64,000 nucleotides of DNA. Source: Lumbricus rubellus. Lineage: Eukaryota; Annelida; Clitellata; Crassiclitellata; Lumbricidae. The position numbers and the translations under genes were made by a program. Every line of letters starts with the position of its first letter. Within the stretch, counting starts at the first letter, position 1. The stretch is from contig OX243822.1 in assembly GCA_945859605.1 (NCBI GenBank), positions 4,394,696 through 4,458,695 of the forward strand, written 5' to 3'. Below the pieces are notes generated by a model that worked only from the letters and a program-made list of their open reading frames with translations, made no database searches and was not told the origin of the DNA. Below are positions 1-12,028 of the stretch, piece after piece.

Positions 1-586
1 ACACTGCTGTTCGCTGTTGTGTGTTGACGCCAGTTGATTTAGAGCTGTTTTGGTTTGTGCAGCTTGCCACTGTTAAGTCTTCGCTGTTGATCTGACTTGC
101 CAACGCTCATGGGAATCATTCGAAGAAATAAAATGTTAGAAAGATGATAAAAATTCAAAAGGTCATAGGTGAAGAGTAAATATTCAGTATGACTTGAAGT
201 AACCTACGGTAGTGGACTTAACATTCCTTTTCTTCAGCAGATTGCCACTGTGTTCTCATAAAAAGACAAGTTGTGTATAATGGACCCAACATTCAGACCC
301 ATAGTTCACCACACCCACACCCTTCACAAAAAATCGTATTTCAATTATATGTATGTATTTTGATGTCTAGGAATATTAAAGGCGTCAATCACGCATTAGT
401 AAAGGTGTTCAATTTGTGCGTAATGTCACATATTGTATGCTGTTGTGTTAGCAGCTCCAAGACTTGTGGTTTACCAACTTTCCCGAGATACTGAGGCAAG
501 TCCTGTATGTTGCATAAGTTCACCAATTGGAAAGCAAGTAAGGGATCTTATTGAAGGCAGGGTGTTGGATCGTGTGTATTTGCAGT

Positions 587-685
587 TTAACGTCACTGTG
601 TGGTAACAAAGTTAGCGACGCCCTCCTACTTTATCCAGGCTTGGGACTGGCACTGGCAGAGTGCAACCAGTGGCGGAGTTTTGTT
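587..685 (+). repeat. Dispersed ~100-bp unit F2 (ACTGGCACTGCC element)
   Basis: The unit reads, in order, AACGWCACTGTG, TAACAAA, GCGWCGCCCTCC, CCAGGCTTGGGACTGGCACT and CAGTGGCGGAG. At least ten more copies occur on both strands: 2212-2305, 8650-8725, 13130-13205, 16070-16140, 23328-23432, 39728-39835, 55632-55740, 57040-57125 on plus, and about 52995-53105 and 62865-62975 on minus. The central GGGACTGGCACTGCCA core is the best conserved part. No terminal repeats or known family were recognised. Confidence 0.7.
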
Positions 686-750
686 GGATCGCTTGAGTGG
701 TAGGTTACATGGTTTCGTGCCTCCACCACTTCTAACGGTCAGTTTTATAG

Positions 751-782
751 ACACCTTCAAAACGGTGTCAACCGATGTTATA
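751..782 (-). promoter_or_regulatory. TATA-AGGTGT module
   Basis: On the minus strand TTATAAC is followed after 26 bp (start to start) by AAGGTGTCTATAAA. It sits just downstream of F2 unit 587-685. The function is not known. Confidence 0.4.
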
Positions 783-1261
783 AATAAAATAAGGCAAAAA
801 AAATGGAATTTCAATTATATAAATTATTTTTCATGTCTAGAAATATTAAAGACGTCAATCACGCATTAGTAAAGATGTCCAATTTGTGCGTAATGTCACG
901 TGTCGTGGACAAGTGATCGTATTGGTTTCAAGTGATTTCCTTCTAGCATGGGGTGTGTGGCTTCGATCCTTTTTCTTTACTTTGGCGGTTACTGTGTAGG
1001 GACCTTAAGCAACAAGTGCTTCACTCCACAACGACTCATGGATAATCTTTGTTTAATTTTGAACTGACGCATAGTAGTATAGTTACGCAATTAATAGTAT
1101 TGATCACAGGTTATTTTGTACAGGAATCGAATTTTATTGTCTGACAAGGCGACTATCACGTCCCACGACTCAGTTTACCAGCGTCATCTGCCGAATGGAA
1201 GGTTGAGTCGGTGTTTTAGTTCTGAGCTTTCCTGGAAAATGATGTGAAAACAGTTTTTTTT

Positions 1262-1530
1262 ACTCCACGTTGGACGTTCTCCACTGGCTCCCTCTCATGC
1301 AGCGAATAAGTTATAGGTTCTCTTCTCTAGTGCTCTAGTCTTGTTTTTGCCTTGTAGGCCTCACACCTGCCTACCTTTTTGAGCTCTGTAGCCCTACTCT
1401 TGCTTGTAAGACCCTTGATCTGCCTTTCTATAACTCCTTCTCAGGCAGTCCTCTCACATCTTAAGACAGTTTTATTGGCCATGCTGAGGTTGGAAGCGCC
1501 TCTGAGTAGTCTCATTTATGTGGCGCCATG
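1262..1530 (+). mobile_element. CR1/L2-like LINE, degenerate 3' end of ORF2
   Basis: A broken plus-strand reading gives the LHWLPLMQRISYRF-type motif and then LVGLTPAYLFEL, as in the region after the reverse transcriptase of CR1/L2-type non-LTR elements. It ends with GAAGCGCCTCTGAGTAG and then GTGGCGCC, which resembles the SINE-B tail in this window. Stops and shifts break it, so it is a fossil. Confidence 0.65.
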
Positions 1531-1904
1531 CAAATTTATTTGACGAATGATTGAATATTAGAATTATGTACTGCATAGTTGGACAGCAAGTTTCTTTCAG
1601 CTTGAAATGCTACATTTCAATTCGTGAAAGCAACGTTGCAAAAGAAATTGTGAGTTAAGAAAGTATTAATGCAAGAAAGCTTTTCAATGCAGAAACTAAG
1701 TATTTGATATAGACAAAATAATTATTGTTGTACGACTATGAAAATTATTGTACATCTATTGTAGTACTGATGGAATGATTTCTTAAACGATTGTAGCTTT
1801 GTAAACGTTGTGTCAATGCTCAGAACATGAAAGCTGATTAGAGTGATTGCCTTGAGAGGCGGATAGTACGTTCTAGAGCATCCACTTCTGCCGGTCAATT
1901 TTAG

Positions 1905-1936
1905 ACACCTTTAGAACGGTTTTCAACGACGCTATA
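1905..1936 (-). promoter_or_regulatory. TATA-AGGTGT module
   Basis: The minus strand reads TTTATAGCG and, 26 bp later, GTTCTAAAGGTGTCTAAAA. The paralogous site at 13069-13100 keeps both parts at the same distance. Confidence 0.45.
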
Positions 1937-1965
1937 AAAGCATGGGACACAACAGGCGATTAATG

Positions 1966-2165
1966 AGATCCTGCGTGGTCGAGTGGGTTGTAGCCCGCTC
2001 GCCGCGCCGGCGACCCGGGTTCGATTCCCGGACAGAGATTAATTTCTCGGATCTTTACTGCGGGTGACTCGGTCGCAATATAAACGTGGAGTGTGAGGTT
2101 GTACTCTGCCTCCGACACTAATCATCATAGATATGAAACAGTGTCGTTAAGCCCGAATACAACCA
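1966..2165 (+). mobile_element. tRNA-derived SINE (SINE-A), full copy with target duplication
   Basis: The head is tRNA-like: TGGTCGAGTGG fits the RNA polymerase III A box and GGTTCGATTCC fits the B box. A body shared with 20500-20687 follows and ends near AACAGTGTCGTTAAGCCC. A 12-bp direct repeat, AGGCGATTAATG, flanks the element at 1954-1965 and 2166-2177. That is a target-site duplication and shows that this copy arrived by retroposition, presumably using a LINE in trans. Confidence 0.9.
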
Positions 2166-2438
2166 AGGCGATTAATGTGACAAGGCATATCTTCATTGGT
2201 TGCTGGTTGTAGTTTAACGACACTGATAACATCGTCGCCCTCCTCTTTTAACCGGGCTTGATACTGGCGCTGCTATAGTGCAAACAGTGGAGAAGTTATG
2301 AGTCTATTATTTTGACTGTGCCATGGAGTTATTTAAGTCGTTAAACACCTATTTGGGAAGGTGTTGAAACTTGTGACTGGAATTGTTTACAGGTTTTAAG
2401 ACAAGGCAGCCAATTGGTTTATAACCGATGATTGTAAG

Positions 2439-2473
2439 ACACCCTTAAAACGATGCGAACCATTGCTTTATAA
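2439..2473 (-). promoter_or_regulatory. TATA-AGGTGT module (GGGTGT variant)
   Basis: The minus strand reads TTTATAAAG and then TTTTAAGGGTGTCTTA, 28 bp start to start. Confidence 0.35.
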
Positions 2474-3204
2474 AATTGGGACGCAACGGGCGATTAATCA
2501 CGTAAAAAATTGGTAGTTTGTAAATGCTATTACACTGGATGCTTGGAGCTTTGATTTAGTAATTTTGTGAGTATGGGACTGTTGAGACTGTTGATGGGTA
2601 GGGACTTTGAGCAGCAAGTCATTCACTCAATGAGCACAATTCTTCGAATTTTTTCATTATAATAATATTTACTCAGTTATTCACGCACAATTGCCGATGA
2701 TAGTTTGTCTTGTCTTGTCTTCAACCTTCCTCGATTCGAGGGTTGGTCGCTTCATGAACACGTCTTCGCCACCTTCGATGATAGTTAGACACCACCTTTA
2801 AAATACTGTTAAAACATTCTATATAAGGCTGGAACGCTATGCGTGTTTAATGAGCGTCTTTATCGAGTTATTCCTTTGAGTCTTTTACTGTGTAGGGACT
2901 CTGAGCAGCAAGTCATTCACTCATAGTTGCTCAGCGCAATTCTTTGAGTTATTCAGTCATTGTAATAATAAATAATGTATAATTGTTGCTATTGTTTATT
3001 CTTTCGATAATTTCTTCATGTCATTATGGATTGTGTGATTCGGTGCTAAAAATCATAATAATTATTGACTTGTGGATCTGCCGTTGATCTTGACTTTTAA
3101 ACAGTTTGTGCAGAGTATTGTAATGACTCCGTAGAACTTGTAAGACTATTAATTATTGTATTTGGAGTTAACTAGATACGTTGAGCACACGAACAAAATG
3201 GGAT

Positions 3205-3325
3205 GCTGCGAACAGATGAATGAATGAATTAATGATTCAATGAATGATTGATTGGGTAAAGAAGCAAACGAATGAATGAATGAATGAATGAATGAATGAA
3301 CGATTGAATGATTGAACGAATGATT
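3205..3325. repeat. GAAT tetranucleotide tract
   Basis: This is imperfect GAAT/ATTC repetition with variants such as GATT and GAAC. It is the same motif as the large tract at 5352-6126. Confidence 0.9.
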
Positions 3326-3599
3326 TTGAGGCAAAATTAATTAAATAACATATTTTAAAAATTAGACACATTGAGATGTAAGCAAGATTTCTGTGTGGCT
3401 AGAAATGTTGTTTGTTATTGTTTCAAAGTTAGAAATGGGCACATTGTTGTATTTGTTGTTATATTCTTGAAACATGCCCCACCCCTCATGAGAGAAACCT
3501 AGCCTTCACAGACTTTTAAAAGCCTTACGGCAAAGAAATGTTTATAAATGCAGTTTGGGTTTTGTATTGTTGGCGTCAGACTTTTAAAACTGTTTGAAA

Positions 3600-4545
3600 T
3601 GTGTCAATTGTGACATTCGGTTTCACTAGCTTCTGTAGTGGAACATCTAATGTTTCACATGTGCCATCTTGAGTTTTGCAGTGGATCACAGGAGATTTTT
3701 CGCATGTTCTGTCTTTGTTTTTTTGTGTGTGTGGAACATGTGTCTTTTCAAAGCTGCCTACCATCCTGAGTTCTGCTGCAGATCATGTGACATTTTTAAC
3801 GTGTCGTCTGGATTTTTTAAAATTTACCATGTGACATTTCAGCTGTGCAATTATGAGTTTTTAGTGGACCATGTTGTTGTGATTTCACATGTGCCACATT
3901 TGAGTTTGTTATGTGACATTTTGAAAAACCTTCTTGAGTTTTTGCAATGGATTATGTGACATTTCATATGTTCCATTTTGACTTCTGCAGTTGCAAATGT
4001 TACCTCAGCACTCATAATGCCACAAACATAACATTTGCAGTAGCACATGCGAAAATTTGTGTCTACATCCTTGAATGTAGTCTTACAGTTCCAAGTATTA
4101 AGAAATGCATGCTTTAATTTTTTTATTTTTAATTAAATTAAATTTGTGGTTGAATATATTAGTGCCTACACTGAATTTCATAGTTGTGTGACGGTGCACA
4201 TGACGTGTTGAGGGAACATTATGTTGGTGTTGTTGATGTGTCATGTTGCGGTCATTGTCACATGTGACGTGGATTTTAAGTATGTGACTTTTTGTACATT
4301 TCACGTGACGTCGGTGTTGTGCGGTAAGTGACATCGTAACATGTCTGTTGTTTCTTGTCTTCATCCGAACTCAAACATGTGACAGTTGTTGTGAAAATGT
4401 GTGACTTTCTTTGGAACATGTGACATCGATGTAACATGTGTGTAACATATGGTGCACAACACGTGACATTTATTGTTATTTACTGTCTTGTTCTATGCGT
4501 GACGTTCTTAATGTGAAAAACGTGACATTTTCTGTTGAACATGTT
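3600..4545. repeat. Degenerate repeat rich in CATGTGAC / CACGTGAC
   Basis: About 20 E-box-like cores (CATGTGACAT, CACGTGACG, CACATGTGCC and relatives) recur at irregular intervals of roughly 20-70 bp, often followed by TTTT and GAGTTTT. It looks like an old tandem array that has decayed. Short open frames inside show no sign of selection. Confidence 0.6.
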
Positions 4546-5246
4546 AAATGGGGTTGACCTGCAAGATTAGTATTTAATTTGATTATTTTTTACTATTATT
4601 TCACAATCATTTGCAAAGTGCAAATGTTCCCAGCGAGCTAACATGTGATAGAAACATGGTTAAAGTCATGTAATCAAATGCGTTTTTTACTTACTTAAAA
4701 ATTTGTTGAATTTTTGCATGAGAGGCTACAGTATGGAGGAGCTAAAAAATTCCGTTATGTATAATATTGATAAACGTTTTTGCTTTTAGAGGAATAAAAT
4801 TAATGATGACATATTTATGAGATATGACTTAACCATGTTGAGACTTGTAGCTGTTTATTTAGTCAGAAGTGCTTACTTAAAACAGTTGTCTAAAATATCT
4901 TCTTGAAGTGGTAGTAAAATTATATAGGCCTACATAGCCAACAATTTGGCATGACATTGTGCAAAAACCTTGAACAAGTCATTCACTCACAATTACTCGG
5001 CACACGCTAGAATGCGCTAGATGATAATGATTTTGATGACAACAATGATAGTAGTAATACATCGGTGGAAATGTCCAATAGTAAATAAATAACTATAATA
5101 AATAATTAGGCCTACAGTATTAGTCTTTAATCCACAGCTGTTAAGATAAGTTGGATAAATAATAATTATGGTTGTTATGGTAACAATTACTACTACAATG
5201 AATGAATAAATGAATGAATGAATTGTTGTAATACGATGGACAACAG

Positions 5247-5286
5247 TGGGGTGCGGTGGTGTAGTGGTGGCGTCATTGCCTTATTC
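5247..5286 (+). mobile_element. SINE-B head fragment
   Basis: GTGGGGTGCGGTGGTGTAG followed by TGGTGGCGTCATTGCCTT matches the tRNA-like head of the SINE-B copies at 10808 and 11821. The rest is missing. Confidence 0.7.
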
Positions 5287-5351
5287 CAGAAAGACCATAG
5301 CAAAGCTTCTATGCAGCACTGTGGAAGATCAAGTCTGATTCCCTCAATTGA

Positions 5352-6126
5352 TGCATTCATTCATTCATTCATTCATTCATTCATTCATTCATTCATTCAT
5401 TCATACTTTCGTTCGTTCATTCATTCATTCATTCATTCATTCAATCGATGCATGCATTCATCCATCCATCCATCCATTCATCCATCCATCCATTCATTCA
5501 TTCATTCCTTCATTCATTCATTTTTTCATTCATTTATTCATTCATTCATGCACTCATTCATTCATTCATTCATTCATTTATTCATCCATTCATTCATACA
5601 TTCATTCATTCATTCATTTATTCATACATTCATTCATACATTCATTCATTCATTTATTCATCCATTCATTCATACATTCAATCATCCATTCATAAATTCA
5701 TTCATTCATTCATTCATTTATTCATTCATTCATACATTCATTCATTCATTCATTCATTCATAAATTCATTCATTCATTCATTCATTCATTCATTTATTCA
5801 TCCATTCATTCATTCATTCATTCATTCATTCATTCATTCATTCATTTATTCATCCATTCATTCATACATTCATTTATTCATTCATACATTCATTCATTCA
5901 TTCATTTATTCATACATTCATTCATACATTCATTCATTCATTCATTTATTCATCCATTCATTCATACATTCATTCATCCATTCATAAATTCATTCATTCA
6001 TTTATTCATTCATTCATACATTCATTCATTCATTCATTCATAAATTCATTCATTCATTCATTTATTCATCCATTCATTCATTCATTCATTCATTCATTCA
6101 TTCATTCATTCATTCATTCATTCATT
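5352..6126. repeat. ATTC tetranucleotide tract, about 775 bp
   Basis: This is a nearly continuous CATT/ATTC repeat with interspersed CATC and CATA units. Long open frames such as FIHSFIHS arise in all three plus frames because the unit has no stop codon. They are not genes. Confidence 0.97.
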
Positions 6127-6466
6127 GCTGTGGCGTGAATGCTCACATAATTATCTCGGGCTTTTTCGGCTTAACGATTTATTGCAGTGCCATGAATCAT
6201 ATTGTATAGCATTGATTTGTATCCATATTATTGTATTGTTGTTTTTTGAATTGTATTAATTTGTGTTATTTTTTTATTATTGTGTATTGGTTTGTATTGT
6301 ATAGCTTTTAATTGTTCTGTATTGTTTTTTGTATTTGTTGTTTTTTGCATTCATAAAATAATTAACAAGAGTTGGGAGGATTAGAAGAGGGACATTTTAA
6401 GCTCCAATAATTTTTATGTATTTGTATATGCTCTAACATTCAATTGCCAAAAACTGATTACACAAT

Positions 6467-6497
6467 TATAAAACAATGGATAACGAAAAAAGGGTGT
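6467..6497 (+). promoter_or_regulatory. TATA-AGGTGT module (GGGTGT variant)
   Basis: TATAAAACA is followed after 25 bp by AGGGTGTGTAAAATGACGG. The downstream part recurs at 22860 and 23040 (AGGTGTG.. with ATGACGGCCCGG). Confidence 0.4.
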
Positions 6498-6746
6498 GTA
6501 AAATGACGGTCCGGGAAATCGCCAAGTAATTTAAAATAATCTTAAATGCAAGCAAAAGACGATAGTTTCTTGTGTAGATGACCCATGATATGTCTAAAAA
6601 TGATTGTCTCTTTATGTGTATGAAGGGGAGAGAGGGGATGATGATGATGAGGGGTGTGGGAAGATGAAAACGGTTCTTATTGTGGGGGGGCTTCACTAGG
6701 TAGCGAGGACTCGCAACAACGTGTGTCTTGTGTAGCTGCTGTATGG

Positions 6747-7054
6747 AAGGGCGGATACATGAACGTTAGATGTGGGTGGGAGGGGGGCAAAAATTCTTGG
6801 CCGTGGGTGTGGCAAAAATATTTCGTATCCGCCAAAAAAGTGTTTATGACATTTTTTTGAATTTCGATAAAAGTAGACCTATACCATGTTGTCCGCCAAA
6901 AACATTTATGACCTATTTTTGTAGTCATCCATTCCAAATGTACTTATTATACATTGTTGAAAAACTTGTTGAAACCAAATGGAGGGCACGATACATGGGC
7001 AGTTCTAAATGGGGGGGGGGGTGGCCGGATTGGCCCTTCCCTAGATCCGCCCTT
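6747..7054. mobile_element. GGCGGAT-ended MITE with G runs
   Basis: It begins AAGGGCGGATAC and ends GATCCGCCCTT, a short terminal inverted repeat. Inside are runs of G, GTATCCGCCAAAAAAGTG and AACCAAATGG, shared with 14065-14330 and 50052-50280. There is no coding capacity. No clear target duplication is seen at this copy. Confidence 0.7.
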
Positions 7055-7483
7055 GGCTGCACGAGCACTTTGATCAAACGCCGTCTCTACATGTAGTGCA
7101 AAGTGCTAAAGAAATTCTCTATCAACAATTTCATGACGGCGTTAATGCAACTTACAATGAATGGTTCATTAATCCAAGACAATAACGTTATACAGTTCCT
7201 GCTGCTAAAAAATGATTTGTGAAAGTCCGTGCTTAGTGAGTGTAAAGTCAATGTTTTCAATAGGTGATTTCGGGCTTCAAATTTATTTTAATTATAGACC
7301 AATAATTTTTATAAACAAGGGTGTGTTACCCGTGTGTAAGTTCCTATATTTACAGGGTGGTGCATAAAAGGTTGAGTTATGAAAGTCCGTGGTTAGTGAG
7401 TTTAAAGTCAACGAAGGTAATCCATAGAACGGCCTAAAGACGTCACTAAATAAAAAAAATATTTATGAAGGTTGAGTCTTTAA

Positions 7484-8458
7484 CCCTCAGGCTACCAAGC
7501 TTTTTTTGTAACACTGACTACCAAGGGGGGGGGGGTACCCCCCTGGATTTTGGGTTTGGTTTGAGATATCATAACTTGTAATACACCTATGGATTCAGCA
7601 TTCATTTCTGCACAAAATGGTATATTTAGGTTTAAAATATATGAAAGCACCCCGAAGTTATGAATTTTTTACCGTAAGCACCCGTCGATTCCACAAAATG
7701 TATACTTTTGCATAAGCAAAATATTAGATTCTGTGTGTTTTTAACATAATTTATTTAATTACAAATAGTTTACATATTATAAAGTCCAATATTCAACTAA
7801 AAAAACTAGTAATAAGTTAGTTTTAGTTACAATAAAAAGAGAAAAAACATGTAAAACATGCTGAAAAACGTTTACGCAGACTTATCGGTTTGCGTTGTAA
7901 AAAACCCAACATTTTCACACATTTCAATTTATTTTGAGCATTTCCGGTCATCAAATGACAAATTAATTGGTATCAAAAATAGCCCTAATTGTCCTCTCTA
8001 GAATGACGTAATATATTTCTCTTAAAACATAAATTATGAATAATTTTTAATAGGAAAAACATTAAAATTTTATGAAAATAAAACACCTTTATTTATATTT
8101 TAATTTATTTTGAGCACTTTCGGTTGTCCAAAGACAACTCACTGAGCATGGAAATGTAGCCCCACATTTCCTCTACAGAATGGTGTAATTGGTGTCTCTT
8201 CATGTCAAAGGACGGATAAGATACAGCCGATAATCTAAGGGGGGAAGGGTGGTATCCACCCCCTCTGGTGCCTCGGGTATATCGGGTATAACTTTTGAAT
8301 GGTATGGTATATCATCACACATTTTAGCTCAAAATGTGTGCAAATGAATCCTCTACAGCTACTTAAAACGTCAAAATTTTATTCCTAATGAAAAAAGTTT
8401 GATTTCCAAAAAACCTAGGGAGGGGGGGTGGATACCACCCCCCCTGGTAGCCCGAGGG
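7484..8458. mobile_element. TTAA-flanked, piggyBac-like non-autonomous element, 975 bp
   Basis: TTAA lies directly outside both ends (7480-7483, 8459-8462). The ends are inverted: CCCTCAGGCTACCA and TGGTAGCCCGAGGG. Next to each end are G/C-rich palindromes such as GTGGATACCACCCC and GGGGGTACCCCCC. No transposase frame is present. Relatives are the right-end fragment at 21125-21284 and the inverted partial copy at 48244. Assignment to piggyBac rests on the TTAA target and CCC start, not on a transposase. Confidence 0.8.
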
Positions 8459-8649
8459 TTAAGTGCCAACCGGTAGTAAAGTTATCTAGGCGGGAGCTCT
8501 TTGACCCACTCTTTACTTTTAGCAAATGATTACATGCAAAGTTATGTCGTTTTAATAGTTTCATGAAGGCCTTCACTCGTTCATTCTCTCTTTCATTCAT
8601 TCGTTCATTCAATGGATAAACTGCCGTTTAGCAACAATGTGCTATAAAA

Positions 8650-8725
8650 GAGATAAACGGAGTTGCCCTCCACTTTTGACCAGCCTTGGGACTGGCACTG
8701 CCAGATTACAAACAACGTCTGAGTT
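8650..8725 (+). repeat. F2 unit copy
   Basis: GTTGCCCTCCACTTTTGACC is followed by CTTGGGACTGGCACTGCCAG. About 150 bp downstream is AAGGGTGTGTAAG, the same pairing as F2 copies at 23328, 39728 and 55632. Confidence 0.65.
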
Positions 8726-10025
8726 ATTCAGTGTGTATTCATTTTGTACTTGATTCTTTTTCATGCATTCGGACGAAACAATCGGCTAGAGCTGCTAGAC
8801 CGTAAGGAATCTTACAGACGATTTCGAACTACAAATTTATTATAATTATAGACCTAGAATTTTCGTAAAGAAGGGTGTGTAAGTTATTAAGTTATTATAC
8901 TTACAGGGTGACGCATAAAAAGTGAGACCGCCTCGTTAAATCTATTGTATTTATATATTCAGATGCGTTTTTCAGTGATTTTTAAACTGCAAAATTATCC
9001 TCGCTCAGTAACTCAAAGTGCGACTGGGCTTGTATTGTGCTCGTCGTGTACTTTTACTTAACGTCGAACTTATTTGGTTGACTGGTTCAACTTTACGCTG
9101 ACGCAGGTTGACTTATCGCTGACTTATCGACTTGCCAATGTTTTTCTTTGTTTGACTTGCCTCTGCTACACTTTGACTTGCCACTTATTTGACTTTCCAT
9201 TGATGCTCTTTGTCTGACTTGCACCGATTGCACTTTTCCTGTGGACATAATTGCCACAGTAATTCTGTTTTCCATTGTGACTTAGTCAGTTATGCAACTT
9301 CACCAAGTCGTATCTGGGTCATGGGAGTTATTCGGAAGGTCGAAGAAATCAAATACAAGAAAGATATTGAAAATTCAAAAAGAAATCTTCGGCAAGTCAT
9401 AAGGCAGGTGATGAGTAAAACATTCAGAATGCCAAATGACTTGAAGTAGCCTTTGTTAGTTAACTCAACTCTTCAGTCTTCACCATTACTTTTATTCAGC
9501 ATTTTATCTCTGTGTCTTCATAAAAAGATGAATTGCCTATTGCCTATGGTTAAATGATCCATGCAGCATTCAGACCGAAGTATCTCTTTTGGTTCACACA
9601 TGACGCACATGGGCTAGTGGCTCCATAACTGGCGATTGTCCAACTTTCTCATAGACTGAACCAGTTCCATAAGCCCACAAGTTGGGCTGCATGCAGAGGG
9701 ATCTTATGGAGGAGGGCACGGTGGGTAGCCACATTGTTGGATCGCTTGGGTGGTAGGTAACGCGGTTTCGAGCTTCCACTTCTAACGGTCAGTTTTAGAC
9801 ACCTTTGAAACACAGTCAACCGATGCTATGAATGCATAAAATCCTAAACGGCGACAAACAGATTAACATTATATCTTAAAGTCTGTAAATTATTTAAGTA
9901 GCCAAGCACATTATTTGTAAAGGTGTTCAATTTGTGCGTGGTGTCACATGTAGTGGGACATGTAATTCAAGTGATATATATATCTAATTATATGTATACA
10001 ATAAATTATATATAATATTTTTATA

Positions 10026-10238
10026 TGTATGTGCACTTGTTATAGCGCCCCTTCAAGCTCTTTACTCAGAGGCGCTCCCGATGCAGAGCGGACACTGCAT
10101 CGGACTTTCACGCCGAAGCGCTGAGCAATTGTAAGTGAAGGACTTGCCCAAGGTCCTTACGCGGGGAGGTGGATTCGAACCTCGAACCTTCCGGCTCCAA
10201 GGTAACAACGCCACCACCCCTAGACCACCGCACCCCAC
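10026..10238 (-). mobile_element. tRNA-derived SINE (SINE-B), minus strand
   Basis: On the minus strand it starts GTGGGGTGCGGTGGTCTAG (A-box-like), has the B box GGTTCGAATCC, then AAGGACCTTGGGCAAGTCC, and ends GGGGCGCTATAACAAG. The length matches the copies at 10808 and 11821. Confidence 0.88.
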
Positions 10239-10342
10239 AACTATATAATCTTTGGCAGATTATAAGACAGGTGATGAGTAAAATAAATATACAGAATGTC
10301 AAATGACTTGAAGTAACCCTTGGTAGTTAACTTAACACTTCA

Positions 10343-10344
<2 letters not shown>

Positions 10345-10392
<48 letters not shown>

Positions 10393-10484
10393 TCAGCATC
10401 ATCAGTCCTTTACGTGCAGTTCTGCACATCGGGCAATGCAGCTCCTCCATTCCTCCCTGTCTACCGCCAGTTGAATCACCTCGT

Positions 10485-10519
<35 letters not shown>
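10345..10519. repeat. Two AT dinucleotide tracts
   Basis: Pure AT runs at 10345-10390 and 10488-10519 frame about 95 bp of unique-looking sequence. Open frames of alternating I and Y across them are artefacts. Confidence 0.95.
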
Positions 10520-10523
<4 letters not shown>

Positions 10524-10807
10524 TATTCGTTTAATTCATAAAAATGCAGGCTGACACAACGCAGCCTGATACATATTGACGTTAAGAAAAACAAAAATGA
10601 AAATTAAAGCGTCTTCTTAAATAGATCATTGTTACTAAGATTTGATGATTTAATGATTGTTAACGCTGTTGTAGGCCTAGAGGACTCTGGAAATAGAGTT
10701 CTTATTGTTCTTTTGCGGGAGCCGGAAATTATGACGTCGGGGTAAACCGTACTAGTCGTTGTAGGAAATAAGTCGCGAAGGACATGGCAACTGTTCCATA
10801 TGACAGC

Positions 10808-11022
10808 GTGGGGCGCGGTGGTGTAGTGGTGGCGTCGTTGCCTTGGAACCGGAAGGTTCGAGGTTCGAATCCACCTCGCCGCGTCAGGACCTTGGACAAG
10901 TCCTTCACTCACAATTGCTCAGCGCTTCGGCGTGAAACTCCGATGCAGTGTCCGCTCTGCATTCGGGAGCGCCTCTGAGTAGAGAGAGAGCTTGAAGGGG
11001 CGCTATAACAAGTGCACATACA
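10808..11022 (+). mobile_element. tRNA-derived SINE (SINE-B)
   Basis: It starts GTGGGGCGCGGTGGTGTAG, with B box GGTTCGAATCC and tail GAGCGCCTCTGAGTAG then GGGGCGCTATAACAAG. The hexamer GACAGC stands just before the head and just after the tail and may be a short target duplication. Confidence 0.9.
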
Positions 11023-11820
11023 AACAAGGACAGCTCGGAGCAAGCGCTCGTCAGCTTCCCCAACCATCTCAGCAGCAGAGGATGAGGCCTCGGGCAGAAA
11101 TCCCATCCGCTGCATTCGGCGCAAGAGACGATCCAAGCGCGACCGATCTCCTTTCGTTGTAGATCCCCACCAAGCGGGGGGAGGGGCGTACATGAGACAG
11201 CCAACTGTAGTGGGCTTCGTTACCACATGTAATTGACTCCCTTGTAGTGTGGAGAGTATATGTGTTCAATATTATCTTCTTTCAATAGACGGCTACTTAG
11301 TACTCAGTGATAAATCTTTGTTTAATTTCAAACTGACTCGACGTCGTAGTACCCTACGATTGCACAATTGATGATACTATAAATAAATGAAACACACCAT
11401 ATTTCTCACCTCCTTCGCCATCCCCATCGGATTCAAGTGATTGCCTTGTATCAAGGACTCATATATAACTATGTTTTTCTTCTTTTTTTCTTCGGTTACT
11501 TATTTTCAAAACTTTATGTTTTAAAAGGGTGTCTTTTTTACAATTCTTATGACAAATAGAAATCCTTAAAACAGGTGTTTAAACCAATGCACTTCTAAGC
11601 TGACCGGTTTGCGCAAAGAGAGTATTGTGTTCAATTTACCTTCTTTCCATAGGCGGTCACTCAGTGATAAATCTTTCTTTAATTTCAATCTGACTCAACG
11701 TCGTATTATGATTACACAATTGAAAGTATGAACGGATGATCACAGTTTATCGCAGCAGTCGATTTTACAGTCTGGCAGCCATGCAAGGTGTCCAACGCGT
11801 CCCTCTGCTTACTTTAATCT

Positions 11821-12028
11821 GTGGGGCGCGGTGGTCTAGTGGTGGCGTCATTGCCTTGGAACCGGAAGGTCCGAGGTTCGAATCCACCTCCCCGCGTAAG
11901 GACCTTGGGCAAGTCCTTCTCTCACAATTGCTCAGCGCTTCGGCGTGAAACTCCGACGCAGTGTCCACTCTGCATCGGGAGCGCCTCTGAGTAGAGAGCT
12001 TGAAGGGGCGCTATAACAAGTGCACATA
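11821..12028 (+). mobile_element. tRNA-derived SINE (SINE-B)
   Basis: It has the same head, B box and GGGGCGCTATAACAAGTGCA tail as 10808-11022. TACTTTA occurs on both sides and is a possible target duplication. The D1 copy without the SINE (near 1165) runs through this point. Confidence 0.9.

Larger units (their letters stand above)
1..2620 (+). repeat. Local duplication block D1, copy 1
   Basis: No gene is seen here. The block aligns in the same order and orientation with 9060-13500: the TTCGAAG.. segment near 115-215 matches 9320-9450, the unit at 540-960 matches 9680-9960, the CR1-like fragment at 1262-1530 matches 12319-12672, the stretch 1670-1940 matches 12830-13110, and 2170-2540 matches 13120-13480. 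The second copy is longer because three SINEs landed in it. Divergence is clear by eye, so the duplication is not recent. Confidence 0.65.

Noticed and set aside
1966..2040. Possible functional tRNA gene
   Set aside because: The A and B boxes are present, but the element has a conserved non-tRNA body, target duplications and a second copy, so it is a SINE.
5218..5987. Long plus-strand frames rich in Phe-Ile-His-Ser
   Set aside because: They are translations of the ATTC tract, which has no stop codons; all three frames are open together.
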